Part shown: in pieces, positions 1 through 11,720 of the stretch
Numbering within the stretch: the first letter of the stretch is position 1
Layout: every line of letters begins with the position of its first letter
Assembly (NCBI GenBank): GCA_004009845.1
Contig: RMBW01000002.1
Coordinates: 496,001-560,000 of the forward strand
Reading direction: 5' to 3'
DNA: 64,000 nucleotides
Source of the DNA: Davidsoniella eucalypti
Taxonomy: Eukaryota > Ascomycota > Sordariomycetes > Microascales > Ceratocystidaceae
Program-made: the position numbers and the translations under genes
The notes under the pieces: generated by a model
The model's input: the letters and a program-made list of their open reading frames with translations, nothing else
Database searches by the model: none
Told to the model about the DNA's origin: nothing

Positions 1-1630
1 GGGACTGTATACAAGAAAAAGAGACCGACGAGCGAGCGAATATCACGACGAGCATTGAAACGAAGCAAGAAAACCGCAAGCAAGCAGCGCTGAAGACATG
101 ACGCGGAAGGATTTGGAGGGGCTGCTGCATTTACTATAGCCCTATCTTCTACTGTACTCTCCTAGACTCTTCTTGTGACGAGGCAGTAGTAGAGCCAAAT
201 CCGGGCTGTCCTAATCGGGAAGACAAGGTAACGAATACACAAGTGGTGAACCGGCATAACACTGGGCTGGGCCACGATTGGTACACACTTGGCCGTAGAA
301 TAAGGGTAGCTAGCACAACTATGACTGTGCGGACTGGGAACTGGCTGGCTGTCCTTTCTTATGCTGCCAGACAGATCCGCACTTATACACCCCTGGCGTG
401 TATTGTCTTTCTTTTTCTTTTCTTTTTGACCTGGACCAGGCTTGGGTCTTCTGTTCCTGCTTTTCGGGCTTGATCCCTGCCTGCTGCCTACACTTCTCCC
501 TGCTTGCTTGCTCGACGGCAACTGTTGAGCTGGGCTTGTGCTAGGTGGTGTTGGTGCACATGATGAGACTGAATATCTACCTCTGCTTCAACAAGATATC
601 GAATCTCTTTCTTCTATATTCTCTCATCGTTCAATATTGTCGAAGAAAGTTGCCGGTTGCCATATTTTCCCAGACATCTTATCCAAGATCCAGAGGCCAG
701 AAAAACCAGAGACATCAATAAAAGCATCGACAGCCCGCAGACAAAAATAGACGAAAGGCAACATCCAGATCGAGTAAACCCATCCGATACAAGTTCATCA
801 TTCATACCAGCCTCGAGTCGCTTCCGCTATCCATCAATCGATACCGCTACCGAGCCGTCTAGGAGTGTCGTTGAGATCTTGCGCTGCCAGCCTGCCCTTA
901 TTCCACTCACCAAGATACTGTTGTCGCAGTTTGTTGCACCCAAACATCCTGATAGAAGACTCTGGAGGACCCACGATAGGGAACCTGCAACTCATCCTGA
1001 TTCACGTCGCATGTTCATGGATCGCTTCTGGCCTTGAAATCGATATAAACGCAACCGGTGGGATCGTCATTCTCTCGGGCTGTGGGCGACTCTATAGCTC
1101 ACTCAGTCAGCCTATCTGGTGTCTTCTGTTTCTCTATCCACCTGCCTGCTTTCTCTTACCTCTTCCATCGTACCATCTTCCTTGTCCTGGATATATCTTC
1201 GTGGTCCATTCGGCTGCTATTACAAGTTCTGCTTCCTTCGATCAGTATTGCCTCGTTTCTTTACATATATCAGTCCCTCCTGATTGGTTGGATCACTAAT
1301 AGGCTCTGGTTTGTCCTGGTCGCCGATTCTCTGATATATGGAGTTGCGTGTGCCTCTTCTCTGCCAACGTTACCGAGCTACGCTTATAGATAGTTACCCG
1401 AGACCTTTTGTACATGTCGCCGTGGGGTTATACTTGCTTACCTCACAACTACTTCCTGCACACTTTGATGTGTGCTATTTATACTAAACAAATTCTTCCC
1501 TAGGGCTCAACACTTGCACACATATATATATCTCCATATATACCTCTTCTATCCTGTGTTCGACGCTCCCTTGGATTATACTTGCTGTCTGTTTCACACA
1601 TCTACGCATATTCATAACGTACTTCTCAAG
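1..1630. other. Upstream region and probable 5' leader of the first SANT-like gene
   Basis: I see no supportable gene here. Open frames at 657-1037 and 865-1299 have no recognisable domain and overlap one another in different frames. The stretch from about 1100 to 1620 is rich in CT/TC pyrimidine runs on the + strand, as is usual for fungal promoters and 5' leaders, and leads directly into the ATG at 1631. The transcription start cannot be placed. Confidence 0.5.
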
Positions 1631-2892
1631 ATGCCCAAGTTCGACGAAGCCTCTGTGCGTTTGCTCTATGCAATCATCAAGCAATTCAACACCCGAAACG
1701 TAAGTCCAATACCATTATGTCCTATGGATATCTCGGTGATTTCTTAGCTCCTAGTTCCGACTTGACACTAACATGCCGGTCTTATCTCTAGATCAACTGG
1801 GACGATGTCGCTGTCGAAGCAGGTCTAGTGCCGACATCCCGGAGCGGCCATGCTGCACGTATGCGATTCTGCCGTTTGAGAGACAGCCTCAACGAAGACA
1901 ATAGTCGCAATTCTAGTGAAAGCGGTAAACAAAAACGTCCAGCTGCTCAGAATACTCGACCTTCAAAACGCCCTCGTCTTATGTATTCTGTGAACTCGCC
2001 AGCCGTGAACGCAAAATTGGATGAAGTTGGCTCCATGAGTGTACCCAATACCCCTCTGCACGGGAACATTGACTCTAAGAACGAGCTAAGGGTCCATGCT
2101 GCTCAAGTTGGCGTGAAGCCCGACCTGAACACAATCCTGCAGATGAAGCGTTCTGTCTCTGCCTTTTCGCCAGCTAATGAAGCTCGCCCCTTTGTTCTTC
2201 CGACGAACGTGTGCACTGCCTCGCCGGCAATGTCCAACATTGCCGCTTCCACTCTACATGGACAGCACGCATACTCGTCGCCTCGTGAGCAGTTGATACA
2301 GCTTCAGCAACAACAAAACGCCATGAAGACTCTCCAGAATACCCGGAACCAGCAATTCGCTGTCGGCCAGTTATGGAGTGGTGTCGGTATAGTGCCGCAG
2401 CCTTTTATGGATACATCGCCGTTGGTGGTGTCCACCACTGGAGAATTGGCACAGCTGACACCTAAGAGCGAGATGCTTTCATATAGCCCGTTTGATCAGA
2501 TGTTGCCCATCAGTGACTTCCCTGTTATGTCTAGAGGCACTGGCGCTGGCAATGTAGGCAATTCTGGAGGCATCACTGGCGCATCTTATGCTAACAACCA
2601 TACTACTGCGTATGGCCACACAAACACGCCGTTGACGGACTCTGTGATGTTTCCTACATTGGATATGTCGACAAATAACTATATGGCCATGAGTAAGTCT
2701 TTTCCTCCGTGGGGTACCGTCGATGTTTAGGTACACGAAATAATGACGAAGCAAATACTAATTTTGACCTCAATAGATTCAACTACGCCTGAACTGGACC
2801 TCCTTGACCACCAGCTCACGAGTCATAGTGATGAATTCATGAAAAGGGGTTTGACAAATAGTTTCGGCGCTGATTTTGTCCTCTTCAAATAA
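1631..2892 (+). CDS. Myb/SANT-like DNA-binding domain protein (paralogue 1)
   Basis: Three exons, 1631-1699, 1792-2692 and 2777-2892, give about 361 residues. The introns (92 and 84 nt) have GTAAGT donors and TAG acceptors, and frame is kept through both. Residues 1-60 form a fungal Myb/SANT-like helical domain. It begins MPKFDEASVRLLYAIIKQF, has the conserved INWDDVA motif with Trp26, then an SGHAARMRFCRLR segment that resembles a recognition helix. The rest is low-complexity, rich in Asn, Ser, Gln and Pro, with a short basic KRPRL stretch (about residues 60-65) that may be a nuclear signal. The family is generally taken to bind DNA, so a nuclear transcription-associated role is inferred. 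No target can be named. The start is chosen because the domain begins at this Met, as in the paralogue at 6455. Intron 1 falls inside the domain, just before the Trp codon; the paralogue has no intron there. Confidence 0.8.
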
Positions 2893-4108
2893 GGGACTTG
2901 TTCATCTATCTATAGACCTGACCAACTACTTTGGAAGGGATATGATTCGGAGTGTTTCTTCAATCGATCGTTCCTTTCTCTTTCATCTTTACTCCTTGTC
3001 CACTTTCTTTACGTTTTTACTCCATGCCTTCACTCTCTTCCATCCATTCTTGCGTATATTATCTATCATATCATGGCCGAACATATATCGAATTCGAATC
3101 TCTGGTATTTGAATATTGTTCCCACGTCATTTGACATGAAAGGAGCTCGCATAGACTTCGTTCATGGTTTTCTCTTTTTTTATACATTTTTTTTATGGCG
3201 TTGAGGACTAGCATTTCGTTTTTGTTTTCTCTGTCTCTCTTATCTGTCTCACTTGTATTTTCTTATTCCTTTCATGTCTTTTTTTCTTAATTATGCCCCG
3301 AGGAAGAGAGAAGAGGGAACTGTTCATCCCTCAATATCTAGTTTTCCTCATACGCTTGCTATGTTTAAATACTTTTTTTTTGCTTGCCTTTCATCTATTT
3401 TTTTGATATCTCTTATTTTGATTTTGGTTGGACGTTATCAAAAAAGAATGGTTCGAGTTTTTGTTTAGGATATATTGTTTGATTGTATTACTGGCTTTTT
3501 TTTGTTTTTCTTTATTATATCTTTGTTTTACTTTGAGATCGAGGAGAGAAAAGTAATGGCTAACATAAGAAGCTGTGCTTTTTTGTATACCGGAGCATTT
3601 CTCTCCTCAGTATGAGCTATTTTCTTGGGAATTCTTGTTTTATTATCACATCTTGCTTTTTTTTTTACCCTTATTTTTATATTTTATTAACTGCCTTACT
3701 TGTAACACTCTACGCATATGTTCTTGTTGCAATAATTTAGTTGTATATCCAATGGCTAATCACGTGAAATCTGTAAGTTGTGAAGATGTGATTGCAGTTG
3801 GCTATTTACAATTGTATTTTAAGATAAGTAATATGGAAGTTGTTACTTCGTAACTACATATTAGAAAAAAAAGAAACCCGGACAAAGCTCATATATAAGT
3901 TCCCACGGACCTCACCTAATACCTTGTATGACTTCAACCAAGGACATTCATAACGTGCTTTGTTTCTTTTCTGTGAATTTGATTTTGGCTCTCTCTTGTT
4001 TTTGTTGCCTCGTTTCAGCCATTCAAGTCTTGACAATCAATGAATGACGAAAGAGGAGTATATAGTATGGTAATGTGATGGACGGGTTTTATTATAGATG
4101 CTCTAGAG
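2893..4108. other. Convergent 3' flank, T-rich, no gene
   Basis: This lies between the stop of the first SANT-like gene and the stop of the thioredoxin-like gene on the other strand. It has many runs of T on the + strand and only short open frames with membrane-like low-complexity translations, typical of AT-rich 3' flanks. I see no gene. Confidence 0.6.
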
Positions 4109-4538
4109 TTAGAACCAGCCACTGACGACAGCCAGGGTCTCGTTCACATTTTCGACTCGATCGCTCTGGTTCCAGGCACCGTTACGTAGAAGGACGACGG
4201 TAGTCTGGCCGTTGACCATACATGGGCTCCAAATCTGTCTGGTGTCGGTCTTGCCAACCTCGAGGTTGACGAAAGCAAAGGGGACTGAAGGGTGTTTTTC
4301 CGGGATACTGTATTACAGAGAGAAGAGTATGTTAGAATATATATATTTCCTATATAGGGTTTGGGAGATATGGAGAAGAGACAGGGAGACTCCCCAAAAA
4401 AAAAATCGGAACTTACAGCTTGATGAGGGGGTTTTGTTCATCGACGTCGAATAGGATGAGAAGTTGGGAGTTGCTGGTTCTGAGCTTTTCGAATTGCTCG
4501 AAGCTGGTGATGAAGATGGGAGAACTGGCAGCAGACAT
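4109..4538 (-). CDS. Small thioredoxin-fold-like protein lacking the CxxC active site
   Basis: Two exons on the - strand, 4538-4417 and 4307-4109, with a 109-nt intron (GTAAGT donor, ATACAG acceptor), encode 106 residues. The order of elements resembles a thioredoxin fold: an ITSFEQFEKL helix, a strand QLLILFDVDEQ, a central strand PFAFVNLEVG, then a hairpin QTTVVLLRNGAWNQ and a C-terminal helix ending VVSGWF. The CxxC redox motif that normally follows the second strand is absent (FDVDEQNPL instead), and the usual cis-proline before the third strand is replaced. If the fold is right it cannot do dithiol chemistry and more likely has a binding or chaperone role. There is no signal peptide, so it is probably cytosolic. 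Fold assignment is by pattern only; I do not recognise a named family. Confidence 0.6.
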
Positions 4539-6454
4539 TTTGGGCGATTTAGATATGCTTTTAGTGAAGGAGAGGTCTGGCAGGACGGGATAGAAGCCTG
4601 AAGAAGGGTATTCGGGATAGTTGAGTGGGTGGGTATGCTGTGGGGTCTTCTAGTGTCTAACGAGCAGGGACTAAGACAGAGACAGAGACAGAGACAGACA
4701 GAAAGTCAGGTATATATTGAGATATCGAAGAATGATGTAGTGATGGATAGAAGAAGAGAAAAAAGGAAAATACGAGGAGAAGGCGGAAGAGGAGCTCTGC
4801 TTTATATATACAGATTTACGAAAGCTTAAGGAAGCCTTGTCAAGAGCTTCGATCGAGGGGTAGTTACGAAGTCTAGAGCTATCAAGTTACATTCGCTGTT
4901 CTTCCCCTTCCTTCGTTGCTCTTATTGCAACTCTGGTAGCTGCGATACTGCTTGGTTACCAAGTAATAGCAGACTGGAGGAGGAGGTCTCGTTTTCCCTT
5001 GCCGAGTTTCTAGCACAAGTCGATTGTAGTAGCCACTTGCACTCAGCAGTCGCAGTAGTTACTCCTGATCCTGCCCCCCTCTTTGTGCTGTAGCTACCAC
5101 GGCTTATTGTTTATGTCTGTTGTGTTTCTGCTATATACTTTCTATCTTGTAGCAGCGTTGGGCTCGCTCTGCAGGCCGCTTTCGTTCCCCTTTTTCCTGT
5201 CCTTGTTTGCCTTTTCCTTGCCTGGTTTTTTGTTTGGTTGGATGTCAGTGATCTCAAACAATCGAGGCTTCTTTCTAGCTCCTTCCTTTGGGTCGGTAGG
5301 CATAAGGCGGCCACAATTCTGTATTTGGGAGACTGTTATGCTGGGTTTGGGTGGCTGTTTGGCCTTTATTGGTGTCTTGTTTTTTGCCAATTGGGCAGCA
5401 AAGCAACAGAGAGGAAATCTGTTCATGGGTACATGTAGTTTTTTGTTTGTTAGCAATGTATCCGCCCATAGTATTAGTTGAGGAGAAAAAGGCTGCAGGT
5501 CGGTACAGCTGGCGGCCCAAACCAGCATTAACGTGCTTGCTTCAAGCTGCAATTATAAGGAACTAGAGATGTTAGTTTACAGCTATGTAGAAAGCTACTA
5601 TCTTTTTGGTGGGGTCTTTGTTTTTGAATAGCTAAGTCAACTACAGGGAAGCAACCCCACTTAGAGCATCGAATACAATGGAATAAGGCTTCCGAGGGGC
5701 GAAACACAAGGCTACATTTCGTTAGCTCGGGCTTTCAAAAGTTTGTTGTTGGCACTTAACGCGGTCAATCGACTGTAACAACACATTATATATCCTTCGA
5801 AGCTTCTACTTCAACATTGGTTGCCTGGTAGAACAGCAAAGCAATATCTAGGCTGACTAGTGGCGGGTTACTTGGAAAGAACCTTGCAAATATCGTAACC
5901 CTAACAACACAACGCCAACAAGTATGGTGCAAAGCTCGCTTATCAGCCTCGGCTCAAGAGAGGAAATACAAGAAGCAAAAATACTAAGCAAAGAGGCTAT
6001 GTTAGTGCCGCGATGTAATATTCAACCACATCTGTATAATCAGTCGTAAAACAATGGACCAAAAGTAGCCTCTCTTTGTTGGGTTGGATTCAAGCGTCCT
6101 TTCACCGTACTGGCCCACACCCTTGACGAGCTGTATAGATCTTGTTTCCAGCCTAGATAGTCGAGACGAATATCAATTTGCTTGATTGGAGGAGAGTGAT
6201 TGTTGTCTCGCTTGGGAGCCTTGTTTGACTAACTTACACATATTTACGTACTGTTATGTATATTCAGGGGTGCAAGGCCCGGCTTCAAAATCCGATTTCA
6301 GGCATTTTCACTTATCTCTCTTTCCTCTTTGATTGTAAGCCCACCTAGGACTTATCGTTGTGACTTCACGCCCGATATAGATCAACTAGATACAAGCTAC
6401 ACACGAGAAACGAAGCAAACATCAACTAGATCTCGAGAACCGCCAGCGCTAGCC
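4539..6454. other. Intergenic region with GACAGA microsatellite
   Basis: Divergent promoter space between the thioredoxin-like gene and the second SANT-like gene. It contains a (GACAGA)n microsatellite at about 4675-4702. Overlapping open frames at 5083-5552 on both strands have no family signature and look like chance frames. I found no other gene. Confidence 0.5.
4675..4702 (+). repeat. (GACAGA)n microsatellite
   Basis: About four and a half tandem copies of GACAGA, upstream of the thioredoxin-like gene and probably in its 5' leader or promoter. Confidence 0.8.
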
Positions 6455-7168
6455 ATGCCACCCCATCTTACCCAGCAGGAATACAACTGCTTAAGTTCCT
6501 TTTTCTGTTCACTCAAAGAGATGCCATCTGTGGACTAGGACGTCATGGCACAACATCTCCGCGCCTCGACAGGCCACGGTACGAACGGCAACGCTGTCCG
6601 CACACGCTTCCAAGCTCTTCGACGCAAACACGGCTGGTTCGACAACGAGCGACCCGGCGCTCGTTTAGACTACCGGAGGACTCGCAATAGCAGCATCTCT
6701 ACGTGTAACCCTTCAAAGAATAGCAATGGCGGTAATAGCAAGGGTGTTGTCGGTAGGGAGAAGGGAAAGAAAGGCAAGGACGATATGTGCTTGGTTGAAG
6801 GTACGGTGCAATACCAGGGTGGAATCGGTGGCCGCGGAGGACACTCTAGACATGATATCTTGCAATATCGCACAGCTGCCTCGTCTTCTTCATTGTCGCC
6901 AAGCAAGACCCTCCCAGACGCCGATTGCTTGACGGATCCCGTCTTCAAAACCGAGTACGACGTTGTATCCAAGCCAGTCCTATACATCTCAGTATCGGCG
7001 GAAACACAAAATAACATCCGCAAATGGGGTAGTGACCGTGTCAAGAGAGAAGACGACGAATACTTCGATGTCAACATTGAGGACGATACAACCAAAAAGG
7101 ACGATATCGATATCAAGATGGAGGGGGATGATGATGATATACCCAGCAGTTGTGGCCCGTCTTCGTAG
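6455..7168 (+). CDS. Myb/SANT-like protein (paralogue 2) with in-frame TAG at the conserved Trp
   Basis: One continuous frame runs from the ATG at 6455, in a good GCCATG context, to the TAG at 7166-7168. It is interrupted only by an in-frame TAG at 6536-6538 (codon 28). Read through, it gives 237 residues. The N-terminus MPPHLTQQEYNCLSSFF, then VD-TAG-DVMAQHL, then GNAVRTRFQALRRKHG aligns without gaps around the site with paralogue 1 (INWDDVAVEAGL then SGHAARMRFCRLR). The TAG therefore sits exactly at the conserved Trp. Downstream there is no other break, and the frame stays protein-like: a Gly/Lys-rich stretch, KREDDEYFDV and an acidic C-terminus. Without recoding, only 27 residues are made, or translation would have to restart at Met 6545, which lacks the first helix. 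It may be a gene rescued by mRNA editing, a readthrough gene or a very young pseudogene. No intron is needed. Confidence 0.65.
6522..6550 (+). other. Predicted mRNA hairpin presenting the in-frame TAG in its loop
   Basis: TGCCAT at 6522-6527 pairs perfectly with ATGGCA at 6545-6550. Inside it GAC (6533-6535) pairs with GTC (6542-6544), leaving a five-base bulge on the 5' side. The apical loop is TAGGAC (6536-6541), so the A of the in-frame TAG is unpaired in the loop. This is the geometry favoured by fungal A-to-I mRNA editing sites. Pairing was found by eye, with no energy computed. Confidence 0.5.
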
Positions 7169-8156
7169 TTGCCTATTGTACCCAAAGAAACGATGGCGCA
7201 TGGTTATGCACAGATTGAAATTGAGGATGACTAAGAATAGACTACACCGGATACTAGCTATCTATACCATGAAACTATCATAGTTTTTATACTACTCATT
7301 TATTTGCTTTATGTTTATTGCGTGCGATTATCCTAGATAGCTTTGAACGTTGTCTTTAAGTTATAACATATTTCCCTTGAAGCATTATCAGGAGATGTTC
7401 ATTCACCACATTGAAGGTTCTATTGAGTAAACTTATTAGGAGCTTGTTGTCTTGGGAAAAAGTATTGAGAATGCTAGTATTTTCTATAGTATGATGCGTG
7501 TTCCAACTTGCTACTATTAATATGTTCTCCATGTAAAGATACTATCACTACTTTGTTATATGCTGGAATTTCAAAATTCTTCTCGGAATTGATATCTGGG
7601 CTTGATGTCAGGCACGTCCTGCTACCAGTAAGTTTTCTATCGTACAAACGGAGTGGTTCAAATTCTCGATGTTCACTATCAACTAATCTCGATAAAAATA
7701 TTGCCATCTGATCGCAGGTGGATAAGAATTCGGCCTCTATCATCTTGTTGGATAATGATTGAGATAGGAAAACTTGTCAAAATTTGAGCGTTTTGGTTCG
7801 GGTTAGGCTTATTGCGCAAATGTTCGTTGATGTCGCGGCTTCGAAGCAAGGAGAATGTTACACAATAACTTAAGGATGACGCATGTATGGACTATCAGTT
7901 TGATATGCATGTACTTCGAAGGGATGCCGTATATATCCTTTAGGATCGTCACAGAACTCATTGCACAAATTTGCATCGCCTGTTCTGAACTTCCCTGCAT
8001 TTGTAGTCATGTGATGCCGCGAATAAGATCGCCGGCGATTGACGAGTCGATATCTTGAGTGCCGTTTTTTGGTTACTTCAAAGAGTAGTCCATATATGTG
8101 AGGACTACTGATTGATATCAGCATCGTTCTCTATCAAGATAGCTTCTAGAAGGAGT
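7169..8156. other. Convergent 3' flank, no gene
   Basis: AT-rich spacer between the second SANT-like gene and the 3' end of the NLR gene. Short frames on both strands (7474-8124) carry no recognisable motif. A GGTTCAAATTC string at about 7658 resembles a tRNA B box, but no cloverleaf can be drawn. Confidence 0.5.
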
Positions 8157-11100
8157 CTAACCAAATCGTGTCTTTTCATTGATACTGGCTCCTATTTCGA
8201 CTAAGAGCTTGGCGATATCAAAATGACCATTTTGACAAGCTAACATAACAGCAGTCCGTCCATCAGCAGCGGTATGATCGATATTGGCTCCATACTCGAT
8301 TAAGAGCTTGGCGAGATCACAATGATCTCTTGAGCAAGCCAACATAAGAGCAGTTCGTCCATCAGCAGTGGTATGATCGATATTGGCCCCCTTCTCGATT
8401 AAGAGCTTGGCGATATCACATTGACCATATTCGCAAGCTGACATAAGAGCAGTCCATCTACCAGCAGTGGTATGATCGATATTGGCCCCCTTCTGGATTA
8501 AGAGCTTGGCGATATCACAATGACCATTTCGACAAGCTGACATAAGAGCAGTTCGTCCATCAGCAGTAGCATGATTGGTATTGGCCCCCTTCTCGATCAA
8601 GAGCTTGGCGATATCACAATGACCATTTTGACAAGCTAACATAACAGCAGTCCGTCCATCAGCAGCGGTATGATCGATATTGGCCCCCTTTTCGATTAAG
8701 AGCTTGGCGATATCACAATGACCATTTCGACAAGCTGACACAAGAGCAGTCTGTCCATCAGCACTGGTATGATCGATATTGGCTCTATTTTCGATTAAGA
8801 GCTTGGCGATATCAAAACGAACACGTTGACAAGATGACGTAAGAGCAGTCTGTCCATCAGCACTGGTATGATCGATATTGGCCCCCTTTTCGATTAAGAG
8901 CTTGGCGATATCACAATGACCATTTCGACAAGCTGACATAAGAGCAGTCCATCTACCAGCAGTGGTATGATCGATATTGGCCCCCTTTTCGATTAAGAGC
9001 TTGGCGATATCACAATGACCATATTCGCAAGCTAACATAAGAGCAGTCCATCCATCAGCACTGGTATGATCGATATCAGCTCCATTTTTGATTAAGAGCT
9101 TGGCGATATCACATTGACCATAAGAGCAAGCTGACATAAGAGCAGTTCGTCCATAGGCATCGGTATGACCGATATTGGCCCCCTTTTCGATTAAGAGCTT
9201 GGCGATATCACAATGACCATTTCGACAAGCTGACATAAGAGCAGTCCATCTACCAGCAGTGGTATGATCGATATTGGCCCCCTTTTCGATTAAGAGCTTG
9301 GCGATATCACAATGACCATATTCGCAAGCTAACATAAGAGCAGTCCATCCATCAGCAGTGGTATGATAGATATTGGCTCCATTCTCGATTAAGAGCTTGG
9401 CGATATCACAATGACCATTTCGACAAGCTGACATAAGAGCAGTCCATCCATCAGCAGTAGCATGATTGATATTGGCCCCCTTCTCGATCAAGAGCTTGGC
9501 GATATCACAATGACCATATTCGCAAGCTGACATAAGAGCAGTCCATCTACCAGCAGTGGTATGATTGATATTGGCCCCCTTTTCGATTAAGAGCTTGGCG
9601 ATATCACATTGATCATAAGAGCAAGCTGACATAAGAGCAGTTCGTCCATCAGCAGTAGCATGATTGATATTGGCCCCCTTCTCGATCAAGAGCTTGGCGA
9701 TATCACAATGACCATTTTGACAAGCTAACATAACAGCAGTTCGTCCATCAGCAGTAGCATGATCGATATTGGCTCCATTTTCGATTAAGAGCTTGGCGAT
9801 ATCAAAATGACCATTTCGACAAGCTAACGTAAGAGCAGTCCGTCCATCAGCAGTAGCATGATCGATATTGGCTCCATTTTCGATTAAGAGCTTGGCGATA
9901 TCAAAATGACCATCTTGACAAGCTAACATAAGAGCAGTCCGTCCATCAACAGCCCATCCATCACCAGTAGCATGATCGATATTGGCTCCATTTTCGATTA
10001 AGAGCTTGGCGATATCAAAATGACCATTTCGACAAGCTAACGTAAGAGCAGTCCGTCCATCAGCAGTGGTATGATCGATATTGGCTCTATTTTCGATTAA
10101 GAGCTTGGCGATATCAAAATGACCATCTTGACAAGCTAACGTAAGAGCAGTCCGTCCATCAGCAGTAGCATGATCGATATTGGCTCCATTTTCGATTAAG
10201 AGCTTGGCGATATCAAAATGACCATCTTGACAAGCTAACATAAGAGCAGTCCGTCCATCAACAGCCCATCCATCACCAGTAGCATGATCGATATTGGCTC
10301 CATTTTCGATTAAGAGCTTGGCGATATCAAAATGACCATTTCGACAAGCTAACGTAAGAGCAGTCCGTCCATCAGCAGTGGTATGATCGATATTGGCTCT
10401 ATTTTCGATTAAGAGCTTGGCGATATCAAAATGACCATTTTGACAAGCTAACATAACAGCAGTCCGTCCATCAGCAGCGGTATGATCGATATTGGCCCCC
10501 TTTTCGATTAAGAGCTTGGCGATATCACAATGACCATTTCGACAAGCTAACGTAAGAGCAGTTCGTCCATCAGCAGTAGCATGATTGATATTGGCCCCCT
10601 TCTCGATCAAGAGCTTGGCGATATCACAATGACCATTTTGACAAGCTAACATAACAGCAGTTCGTCCATCAGCAGTAGCATGATCGATATTGGCTCCATT
10701 TTCGATTAAGAGCTTGGCGATATCAAAATGACCATTTCGACAAGCTAACGTAAGAGCAGTCCGTCCATCAGCAGTAGCATGATCGATATTGGCTCCATTT
10801 TCGATTAAGAGCTTGGCGATATCAAAATGACCATCTTGACAAGCTAACATAAGAGCAGTCCGTCCATCAACAGCCCATCCATCAGCAGTAGCATGATCGA
10901 TATTGGCTCCATTTTCGATTAAGAGCTTGGCGATATCAAAATGATCATTTCGACAAGCTAACGTAAGAGCAGTCCGTCCATCAACAGTAGCATGATCGAT
11001 ATTGGCTCCATTTTCGATTAAGAGCTTGGCGATATCAAAATGACCATTTAGACAAGCTAACATAAGAGCAGTCCGTCCATCAACAGCCCATCCATTACCA

Positions 11101-11720
11101 GTAGCATGATCGATATTGGCTCCATTTTCGATTAAGAGCTTGGCGATATCAAAATGATCATTTCGACAAGCTAACGTAAGAGCAGTCCGTCCATCAGCAG
11201 TGGTATGATCGATATTGGCTCTATTTTCGATTAAGAGCTTGGCGATATCAAAATGACCATCTTGACAAGCTAACGTAAGAGCAGTCCGTCCATCATCAGT
11301 AGCATGATAGATATTGGCTCTATTTTCGATTAAGAGCTTGGCGATATCAAAATGACCATCTTGACAAGCTAACATAAGAGCAGTCCATCCATCAACAGCC
11401 CATCCATCAGCAGTAGCATGATCGATATTGGCTCCATTTTCGATTAAGAGCTTGGCGATATCAAAATGATCATTTCGACAAGCTAACGTAAGAGCAGTCC
11501 GTCCATCATCAGTAGCATGATAGATATTGGCTCTATTTTCGATTAAGAGCTTGGCGATATCAAAATGACCATCTTGACAAGCTAACATAAGAGCAGTCCA
11601 TCCATCAACAGCCCATCCATCACCAGTAGTATGATCGATATTGGCCCCCTTTTCGATTAAGAGCTTGGCGATATCAAAATGGCCTTTTGAGCAAGAGTAT
11701 GTGAGGGCCGTCAAACCATC
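8157..11720 (-). repeat. Ankyrin-coding 99-bp tandem array (35 units)
   Basis: There are 35 tandem units of 99 bp (33 residues, of the DGRTALMLACxxGHxDIAKLLIE.GANIDHxTA type). Six of them carry an extra 15 bp coding WAVDG. Identity between units is very high at DNA level. Variation is concentrated at a few codons: the residue before TAL, the pair before GH, F or C before DIAKLL, and N/K, G/R in the ENGAN segment. Units proximal to NACHT are mostly HFDIAKLL and distal ones mostly HCDIAKLL. Such arrays are prone to unequal crossover and gene conversion, and to collapse in assemblies. Confidence 0.95.

Noticed and set aside
865..1299. 144-residue frame upstream of the first SANT-like gene
   Set aside because: Overlaps another frame of similar length, no domain, lies in a pyrimidine-rich leader.
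5083..5552. Overlapping 132- and 136-residue frames on opposite strands
   Set aside because: Neither has a domain or splice context; mutual overlap suggests chance.
6455..7168. RIP degeneration of the second SANT-like gene
   Set aside because: Only one TpG-to-TpA type change is evident and the rest of the frame is intact; heavy RIP would leave many stops. A single RIP-type change is not excluded.
7655..7680. tRNA-like B box (GGTTCAAATTC)
   Set aside because: No matching A box at proper spacing and no acceptor stem.
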